From contig MGMR01000086.1 in NCBI GenBank assembly GCA_001796495.1, forward strand, positions 9,375-21,345: DNA of 11,971 nt, read 5' to 3'. Positions 6,606 to 11,971 of the stretch are shown here, piece after piece; positions within the stretch are counted from its first letter, which is position 1, and every line of letters begins with the position of its first letter. Source of the DNA: Chloroflexi bacterium RBG_13_51_18. Lineage in GTDB: Bacteria; Chloroflexota; Dehalococcoidia; Dehalococcoidales; RBG-16-60-22. A model generated the notes under the pieces. The model was given only the letters and a program-made list of their open reading frames with translations, was not told where the DNA came from and did no database searches. A program made the position numbers and the translations under genes.

Positions 6606-6634
6606 CTTGGCAGAGATTACGGTATTTTGCCAAG
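6606..6634. promoter_or_regulatory. Inverted repeat, candidate operator
   Basis: CTTGGCA (6606-6612) and TGCCAAG (6628-6634) are perfect 7-bp arms separated by 15 bases, so the arm centres are 22 bases apart (two helical turns). It lies between the divergent araC-type and radical SAM starts, a typical place for a regulator binding site. AraC proteins more often use direct repeats, so the binder is uncertain. Confidence 0.4.
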
Positions 6635-6647
6635 CCGGGGACTATAT

Positions 6648-6677
6648 TTGCGCCCTATCCTCTTTAACACCTATAAT
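6648..6677 (+). promoter_or_regulatory. Promoter of the radical SAM gene
   Basis: A perfect TATAAT at 6672-6677 with a weak TTGCGC at 6648-6653, 18 bases apart. Transcription would start near 6684, leaving a very short leader before the GGGAGGGGG ribosome site and the TTG start at 6698. Confidence 0.55.
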
Positions 6678-6697
6678 TTTAAAGTCGGGAGGGGGAA

Positions 6698-8509
6698 TTG
6701 TTAGATAATGAAATCCTGCACAAAGTAATACGTCCGGCGCGCTATACCGGCGGGGAATGGAACAGCATCGTTAAAGACTGGGATGACACGCCCATTAAAA
6801 TAGCGCTGGCTTTCCCGGATACCTACGAAGTAGGCATGTCCAACATGGCGGTGCCCATCCTTTACGAGATACTCAACAGCCAGTCGGACGCATTAGCAGA
6901 GAGGGTTTACGCGCCCTGGACGGATATGGAGTCGGCGCTGCGCGAGAATAAAATCCCGCTTTTCAGCCTGGAAAGCAAAAGACCGCTTAAAGACTTCAAC
7001 ATAATAGGTTTTTCACTGGGGTACGAGCTTTGCTACACCAACGTATTGAATATGCTCGACCTGGCGGGGATACCCATTTTAGCTTCTGAAAGGGACGACT
7101 CCCATCCGCTGATAATCGCGGGGGGAAGCTGCTGCCTCAATCCGGAGCCGATGGCCGATTTTATAGACGCTTTCATCATCGGGGACGGAGAAGAGGTCAT
7201 TCTTGAGTTTCTGGAGGTCTACCGGGGGGAAAAGGGGCGGGGCAAGAAAGAACTCCTGCGCAAACTGGCGGAGGTCGAAGGCGTATATTTACCCAGCCTG
7301 TATAACGTCAAATATGATAGAGACGGCTTTATAAAGAGCTTCAAGCCCAACGTACCGGAGGCAAAGGAGAGAATCAAGCGAAGGCTGGTGGAAAAGCTAC
7401 CGCCGCCGCCCTTAAAGCCGGTGGTGCCGTTTATCGAGGTAACGCACGACCGAGGCGCTATCGAGGTGCAGCGCGGGTGCAGTCGGGGCTGCCGTTTCTG
7501 CCAGGCGGGCATGATATACCGTCCGGTGCGGGAACGCCCCCACGAGGAAGTGATTAAAGCGTCGGGTGAGATTATAAACAACTGCGGCTACGACGAAATA
7601 TCGCTGGTATCATTAAACACCAGCGATTACTCCGGCATCGACAAGCTGGTGGCAAAGCTGGCGGAACAATATCCGAAACTTACACTATCGCTGCCCAGCC
7701 TGCGACTCGATGATTTTTCGGTCAGGCTGGTGGAATCCTTGCCCACGCGGAGTAGGACAGGGCTTACATTCGCCCCGGAGGCCGGCAGCGAAAGGCTGCG
7801 GAGCGTCATCAATAAAAACATCACCGACGAAAGCCTGCTGGCGACGGCGGGCAAAGCCTTCGAGCGCGGGTGGACGAGTTTTAAATTATATTTCATGGTG
7901 GGACTGCCCTCCGAAACGACGGAAGACGTTCAAAGTATCGTCAGCCTGGTGGAAAGGGTACGCGCCGAGGGCAAAAAGGCCAGCGGACGTAAGCCGTTAA
8001 TAAGGGTCAGCGTTTCCACTTTCGTGCCCAAGCCGCATACGCCGTTCCAGTGGAGCGCGCAACCGGACGAGGCTACTTTAAGAGCCAGGCAAGAGATACT
8101 GCAACAGGGCTTGCAGCGTAAGGGAATAAGGCTTTCCTGGCACGACCCGCAGGTCAGCCTTCTGGAGGCGGTGATGGCGCGGGGAGACAGGCGGTTGGGT
8201 AAAGTTATGCGCAGGGCGTGGGAGCTGGGGTGCAAATTCGATGCCTGGAGCGAGCATTACAACCATGAAAAATGGCTACAGGCTTTTAAAGAAAGCGGGC
8301 TCGAGCCGGAATTCTATGCAAACAGGGAACGTGCCTTAGATGAAATACTGCCGTGGGGGCACATCGACGCTGGGGTGGGCGAGGGGTTTCTAAAGCGGGA
8401 ATATCAGAAATCAATCTCCGGACAGGAAACGCCCGACTGCCGTAATAATGCCTGCAACTCCTGCGGGCTGGAGCAAACAGAAAACTGCCGTGAAAAACAG
8501 GAAAGATAA
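6698..8509 (+). CDS. B12-binding-type radical SAM protein of the TIGR03960 kind
   Basis: A 603-residue protein. Residues 30-175 form a degenerate cobalamin-binding-like domain (IALAFPDTYEVGMSNMAVPILYEILN, IIAGGSCCLNPEPMADF, IIGDGEE). Residues 255-470 are the radical SAM barrel, with the [4Fe-4S]/SAM motif C261-x3-C265-x2-C268 (RGCSRGCRFCQAG) and FAPEAGSERLR. The C-terminus has C-x4-C-x2-C-x6-C (CRNNACNSC and ENC), probably a metal or auxiliary cluster site. Proteins of this type are widespread, mostly uncharacterised, and often sit beside or are fused to a radical SAM-linked (DUF2344/TIGR03936) domain; that partner is not in this window. The start is TTG, supported by GGGAGGGGG just upstream; no in-frame ATG fits the family's N-terminus. 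The reaction is unknown. The stop lies 7 bases from the convergent hicB stop. Confidence 0.85.
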   Translation: MLDNEILHKVIRPARYTGGEWNSIVKDWDDTPIKIALAFPDTYEVGMSNMAVPILYEILNSQSDALAERVYAPWTDMESALRENKIPLFSLESKRPLKDFNIIGFSLGYELCYTNVLNMLDLAGIPILASERDDSHPLIIAGGSCCLNPEPMADFIDAFIIGDGEEVILEFLEVYRGEKGRGKKELLRKLAEVEGVYLPSLYNVKYDRDGFIKSFKPNVPEAKERIKRRLVEKLPPPPLKPVVPFIEVTHDRGAIEVQRGCSRGCRFCQAGMIYRPVRERPHEEVIKASGEIINNCGYDEISLVSLNTSDYSGIDKLVAKLAEQYPKLTLSLPSLRLDDFSVRLVESLPTRSRTGLTFAPEAGSERLRSVINKNITDESLLATAGKAFERGWTSFKLYFMVGLPSETTEDVQSIVSLVERVRAEGKKASGRKPLIRVSVSTFVPKPHTPFQWSAQPDEATLRARQEILQQGLQRKGIRLSWHDPQVSLLEAVMARGDRRLGKVMRRAWELGCKFDAWSEHYNHEKWLQAFKESGLEPEFYANRERALDEILPWGHIDAGVGEGFLKREYQKSISGQETPDCRNNACNSCGLEQTENCREKQER

Positions 8510-8516
8510 AACCTAA

Positions 8517-8726
8517 TTAGACCTCAATGTACTCTGTAAAAGAGGATGGTTCGGGCAAAGGCAAACCGTCCTCTTTAAGTCCATCAAGGTGAAAATTGAT
8601 AGCCGCTTTAATATTTTTTTCAGTTTCTTTACGTGTCTTACCTGTGGCGATACAGCCAGGCAAATCCGGAGAATAGGCTGAATAATTATCTTTGGCTTTT
8701 TCAAAAATAACCAAATATTTTTGCAT
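8517..8726 (-). CDS. hicB: HicB-family antitoxin
   Basis: A 69-residue short HicB with the partial RNase H-like fold: YLVIFEKAKDNYSAYSPDLPGCIATGKTRKETEKNIKAAI, then HLDGLKEDGLPLPEP. It lacks the C-terminal DNA-binding domain of longer HicB proteins, so autoregulation by it alone is doubtful. It neutralises HicA by direct binding. It starts 4 bases after the hicA stop, with GGAG located in the last hicA codons, so translation is coupled. The usual toxin-first order is kept. Confidence 0.9.
   Translation of the reverse strand: MQKYLVIFEKAKDNYSAYSPDLPGCIATGKTRKETEKNIKAAINFHLDGLKEDGLPLPEPSSFTEYIEV
8539..8576. other. 13-bp hairpin inside the hicB 3' end
   Basis: AAAGAGGATGGTT (8539-8551) pairs with AACCGTCCTCTTT (8564-8576) around a 12-base loop. 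On the + strand all 13 positions pair (one G-U); in hicB mRNA one A-C mismatch remains. No adequate T tract follows on either strand, so it is not a standard terminator. Confidence 0.6.
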
Positions 8727-8730
8727 ATTG

Positions 8731-8919
8731 CTACTCCATAAGCTTTGCCTGCTTTAATATACTGTTCAATGTTCCCGGTGCTATATCGTGGTTAAAACTA
8801 CCTGCGATGGTAACCCGCCCCACTTTGGTGGGATGCTTGTACTGGCGATGACTACCGCGAGTAGCGACCAGATACCAACCATCTTTCTCAATCATCTTGA
8901 TTATATCACGAACCTTCAT
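8731..8919 (-). CDS. hicA: HicA-family toxin (mRNA interferase)
   Basis: A 62-residue protein with the double-stranded RNA-binding-like HicA fold: VRDIIKMIEKDGWYLVATRGSHRQYKHP, the conserved catalytic histidine H24 in GSHRQY, and the closing helix APGTLNSILKQAKL. Family members cleave mRNA independently of the ribosome when HicB is lost. It starts 5 bases after the gyrA stop with no recognisable Shine-Dalgarno and no clear promoter in the gyrA 3' end, suggesting read-through and coupling from gyrA. The catalytic residue and length are intact, so the toxin appears functional. Confidence 0.9.
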   Translation of the reverse strand: MKVRDIIKMIEKDGWYLVATRGSHRQYKHPTKVGRVTIAGSFNHDIAPGTLNSILKQAKLME

Positions 8920-8924
8920 GATAG

Positions 8925-11384
8925 CTAGTCTTTGGCTTCTTTTTCTTCTTCGAATGTGGTGATAGCCACGAGGCGGTCGCCCTCATCCAGCGACATAACT
9001 CTAACGCCCTGGGTGCTCCGGCCCTGGGTGGTAATGCCTTTGCGGGGGTCGTGTTCCTTGACGGGGGTTCGGGTCATCATGCCTTCGGCGGAGACCAGCA
9101 TCACCTGCTGCTTTAGGTTCACCACGTAGGCGGCGGTAACATCGCCAGTTTTATCGACAATCTTGAAAGTCCTTACACCACTGCCGGAGCGGTGCTGCTG
9201 GGGATAATCCTCCACCGGAGTGACCTTGCCATAGCCGTGTTCCGTCACCACCAGGACATAGCCGTCTTTATCGGCGCGGTCCATGCTGACGACGGCATCG
9301 CCCTTAGCCAGACGCATGCCGCGTACGCCGCCGGAGGTGCGGGAAGCAGAGCGCAGGCTTTTAACAGCAAATTTTATGGACTGGCCTTTTCGGGTGACCA
9401 GTAGAACGTCGTCATTATCCGTAGCAAGGCAGACGGATACAAGCTCGTCATCCGGCTCCAAATCCATAGCAATTAAGCCGCTGCTGCGCACGACAGTAAA
9501 ATTATCTACCGGCGTCTTTTTAACTTCGCCCATCCTGGTGGCCATGACCATATAAGTTCCCTTCATTAAGCCGGTGGTGGCTACCATAGACGTGACTCTT
9601 TCACCCTCGGTAACGGAGATGAGATTGATAATAGCCAGGCCCTTGGAGGTGCGGGTGGAGCCGGCGGGTATTTCATGACACTTGAGATAATATACCTTGC
9701 CGCGGTCGGTGAAGAAAAAGAGGTCGTCGTGGGTATCCGCAACAGTTAATCTCATGACAGCATCTTCTTCACGCGTGATCTGCCCGATGATACCCTTGCC
9801 GCCGCGGTGCTGGAGCACGTAAAGGCGTGAGTGTATCCTCTTGATAAAGCCGCGGGAACTCAAGGTGACGACGACTCTCTCGTGGGGGATAAGGTCTTCC
9901 TCGGTAAAATCAAGCTTGCCCTGTTCCAGAATCTCGGTGCGGCGCTTATCGCCGTACTTGGACTTAATCTGGATTACATCTTCTTTAATAACGGCGAGAA
10001 TGCGCCGGGGATTGGCCAGCAGGTCTTCAAGGTAGGCGATGGTCTTGACGACCTCGGTAAATTCGTCCTCAATCTTCTGTCTTTCCAGGCTGGCCAGACG
10101 GCGCAGCTGCATATCCAGGATTGCCTGCGTCTGAAGCTGGGAAAGGCTGAATTTACTCATCAGGTTCTTGCGGGCGGCTTCGGTCGTCTCCGACTCGCGT
10201 ATGGTCTTGATAATGGCATCGATGCTGTCAAGCGCAATCCTCAAGCCTTCCAGGATGTGAGCCCGTGCCTTGGCCTGTTTCAATTCGAACTTAGAGCGCC
10301 GGGTGATTACCTGGTGGCGGAAATCTATATGATGCTGGAGGGCTTCTTTGAGGCTGATAACGCGGGGCTGGCCGTCAACCAGCGCCAGCATGTTAACGAA
10401 GAACGAAGACTGCATGGCGGTGTGCTTGTAGAGGTTATTAAGAACCGCCTGGGGCTGGTTCTCTCTTTTTAGCTCGATGACGACGCGCATGCCCTGACGG
10501 TCGGACTCATCACGCAGGTCGCTGATGCCGTCGATTTTCTTGTCCTTGACCAGATTGGCGATATTTTCAATGAGGGCTGCTTTGTTCGTCTGATAGGGCA
10601 GCTCGCTAACGATAATCTGGCGTCTGCCGCCGGCGGAGACACTGGTAAAATGAGCCCTGGCGCGGACGACTATTTTCCCGTGGCCGGTGGCATAGGCGTT
10701 GTTGATGCCCTCCCGTCCCTGGATAATGCCGGCCGTGGGGAAATCAGGGCCTTTAACAAATTTACCCAGATCTTCAATAGAAGCCTGGGGATTATCGATA
10801 AGATGGCCAATGGCGTCACAGACTTCGCTGAGGTTGTGGGGAGGAATATTGGTAGCCATGCCGACGGCGATACCGGCGCTGCCGTTAAGGAGGAGGTTCG
10901 GGAGGCGGGCGGGTAGTACCGTAGGCTCCTGGAGGTGGTCATCATAGTTGGGTATGAAGTCGACGGTTTCTTTTTCAATGTCCACCAGCATTTCCTCGGC
11001 AATTTTCGCCAGTCGCGCCTCGGTGTAACGCATGGCGGCGGGGGGGTCATTATCAACGCTGCCGAAGTTACCCTGGCCATCAACCAGGGGATAACGCATG
11101 GAAAAGTCCTGCGCCATGCGGACCATGGCGTCATAGACCGATGAATCGCCGTGGGGGTGATATTTACCGAGGACTTCACCGACTATAAGGGCGCTTTTAC
11201 GGTGGGGCCCGCTGGGGCGTAAGCCCATATCGTTCATGGCATAAAGAATACGGCGGTGGACGGGCTTCAAGCCGTCACGCACATCCGGAAGTGCGCGGGA
11301 GACGATGACGCTCATGGCGTAGTCGAGGTAAGAGCTTTTTACTTCATCTTCTATGTTAACCGGCTTCACAATGCCTGATGTCAT
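8925..11384 (-). CDS. gyrA: DNA gyrase subunit A
   Basis: An 819-residue protein, normal length. GyrA/GyrB gyrase introduces negative supercoils using ATP; GyrA carries the DNA-cleaving tyrosine. The catalytic Tyr is Y120 in AAMRYTE. The quinolone-resistance region reads KYHPHGDSSVYD, with S81 and D85 at the E. coli Ser83 and Asp87 positions, the sensitive-type residues. The C-terminal half (from about 500) is the six-bladed DNA-wrapping domain with a GyrA-box QHRGGKG at 525-531, which separates it from ParC. The box has His where Arg is usual. The ATG at 11384 is preceded by AGGAAGG. It lies 14 bases after the upstream gene and 5 bases before hicA, so it is probably in one transcript with both. 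Confidence 0.97.
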   Translation of the reverse strand: MTSGIVKPVNIEDEVKSSYLDYAMSVIVSRALPDVRDGLKPVHRRILYAMNDMGLRPSGPHRKSALIVGEVLGKYHPHGDSSVYDAMVRMAQDFSMRYPLVDGQGNFGSVDNDPPAAMRYTEARLAKIAEEMLVDIEKETVDFIPNYDDHLQEPTVLPARLPNLLLNGSAGIAVGMATNIPPHNLSEVCDAIGHLIDNPQASIEDLGKFVKGPDFPTAGIIQGREGINNAYATGHGKIVVRARAHFTSVSAGGRRQIIVSELPYQTNKAALIENIANLVKDKKIDGISDLRDESDRQGMRVVIELKRENQPQAVLNNLYKHTAMQSSFFVNMLALVDGQPRVISLKEALQHHIDFRHQVITRRSKFELKQAKARAHILEGLRIALDSIDAIIKTIRESETTEAARKNLMSKFSLSQLQTQAILDMQLRRLASLERQKIEDEFTEVVKTIAYLEDLLANPRRILAVIKEDVIQIKSKYGDKRRTEILEQGKLDFTEEDLIPHERVVVTLSSRGFIKRIHSRLYVLQHRGGKGIIGQITREEDAVMRLTVADTHDDLFFFTDRGKVYYLKCHEIPAGSTRTSKGLAIINLISVTEGERVTSMVATTGLMKGTYMVMATRMGEVKKTPVDNFTVVRSSGLIAMDLEPDDELVSVCLATDNDDVLLVTRKGQSIKFAVKSLRSASRTSGGVRGMRLAKGDAVVSMDRADKDGYVLVVTEHGYGKVTPVEDYPQQHRSGSGVRTFKIVDKTGDVTAAYVVNLKQQVMLVSAEGMMTRTPVKEHDPRKGITTQGRSTQGVRVMSLDEGDRLVAITTFEEEKEAKD

Positions 11385-11398
11385 AAGCTTAGTCCTTC

Positions 11399-11971
11399 CT
11401 ATTCGTCATCGTTGCCCGTATCGTCTTCCGCTTCCCCGGCTTCTTCCGGCAGCAGTTCTACTTCATCGCCGCCGATAATGGTGTAGCCGGTTTCATCTTC
11501 TTCTTCATCGCCTTCGAGTTTGGTAAGCTTATCACTCCCATAGGCTCGGAAGCTTTCCATCCCCTTTGGGGGGAAAGAAAGCTTGCCCACCTGGGAGGGG
11601 TCCTGAAAGGTCTCGCGGACCATGATGGACATGCCCTCGGCGGTAGATTTAACGACGACGGCCGAATATTTATTACCGCCCTGCATCAGCCTGATAAGCC
11701 GCTGGGCGATTCTCGGCTCGGCCAGGCCTAAATATTCACCGCGGCTGTTTTGCACCAGCAGGCGCGAGCCTTCCACCTTTAAAACCGCGCGGTCGCCGGC
11801 GACGGTGCTGGCACGCTTTTCCTTGGGCACCAGTTCCTCCAGGGCGACCACGCCGGCTTTGCCGATTTCTTCAATAAAATTGTCCGGTTCGACCTTATCC
11901 GTTTCGATTTCAATATTACCCGAGTCTTTAAGGTCGTTGAGGCGGCGCAGGTTGCGGCTGGGGGTGGCGTT
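11399..11971 (-). CDS. Unrecognised protein with acidic tail, 5' end outside window
   Basis: The frame is open to the right edge, giving 190 codons before the stop (11399-11401); a GTG at 11851 is internal because the frame continues upstream through NATPSRNLRRLNDLKDSGNIEIE. The central part (AVLKVEGSRLLVQNSRGEYLGLAEPRIAQRLIRLMQGGNKYSAVVV) looks like a small beta-rich domain. The end is strongly acidic (KLEGDEEEDETG and EEAGEAEDDTGNDDE), suggesting a soluble, possibly protein- or nucleic-acid-associated factor. I do not recognise the family. Its position 14 bases upstream of gyrA suggests co-transcription. Confidence 0.7.
   Translation of the reverse strand, partial: NATPSRNLRRLNDLKDSGNIEIETDKVEPDNFIEEIGKAGVVALEELVPKEKRASTVAGDRAVLKVEGSRLLVQNSRGEYLGLAEPRIAQRLIRLMQGGNKYSAVVVKSTAEGMSIMVRETFQDPSQVGKLSFPPKGMESFRAYGSDKLTKLEGDEEEDETGYTIIGGDEVELLPEEAGEAEDDTGNDDE

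Noticed and set aside
6571..6633. TTG start adding 21 residues to the AraC-type protein
   Set aside because: No ribosome site, the added residues are outside the HTH domain, and the stretch holds the candidate operator.
9831..10472. Plus-strand frame of 213 residues
   Set aside because: Lies wholly antisense inside gyrA and shows no family features.
1..11971. CRISPR array, tRNA or rRNA genes
   Set aside because: No regularly spaced repeats and no cloverleaf or rRNA-like stretch were seen by eye; a covariance-model scan could not be run.

Overview
The window looks like a bacterial chromosome segment from an anaerobe with a moderately GC-rich core. The mix of an arylsulfotransferase-type protein, an NADH-linked iron-sulfur diaphorase, a sensor/LuxR regulator, a B12-binding-type radical SAM protein and a standard gyrA would fit a Dehalococcoidia-like Chloroflexota or another anaerobic environmental lineage. 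This placement is inference; no rRNA or other taxonomic marker besides gyrA is present.

Left part (1-5160). The window opens inside the 3' end of an arylsulfotransferase-like gene on + (1-486). A minus-strand operon follows, read from 3676 down to 647: a NuoE-like [2Fe-2S] subunit, a NuoF-like FMN/NADH flavoprotein with extra ferredoxin domains, and a short NuoG/HoxU-like ferredoxin subunit. Together these make a complete NADH-oxidising electron module of the HydABC/HndABCD/Bfu type, but no hydrogenase, formate dehydrogenase or other catalytic partner is present. Divergent from it (3799-4773, +) is a GAF-like sensor with a coiled coil and a C-terminal LuxR helix-turn-helix. The shared 122-base promoter region holds a tandem 11-bp repeat and a perfect 15-bp palindrome. 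The block is flanked by pieces of older genes. A copy of the last 36 codons of the arylsulfotransferase gene lies at 5031-5138, and a second gene end coding for IPMFVQW-stop occurs at both 552-578 and 4916-4942, each followed by a hairpin. These remnants suggest the block sits in a rearranged or inserted region.

Middle (5161-8509). An AraC-family HTH protein with a large unrecognised C-terminal domain is encoded on minus. A very strong internal Shine-Dalgarno and ATG lie exactly at the domain junction, suggesting that the C-terminal domain is also made alone or was once a separate gene. A 7-bp inverted repeat lies between it and the divergent radical SAM gene (6698-8509, +), which has its own TATAAT promoter.

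Right part (8517-11971, all minus). The order of transcription is an unrecognised gene with an acidic tail (cut by the window edge), then gyrA, then the toxin/antitoxin pair hicA-hicB. The genes are closely spaced (14, 5 and 4 bases apart), so hicAB probably rides on gyrA transcription. The hicB stop faces the radical SAM stop across only 7 bases. No rRNA, tRNA, CRISPR array or transposase gene was seen.
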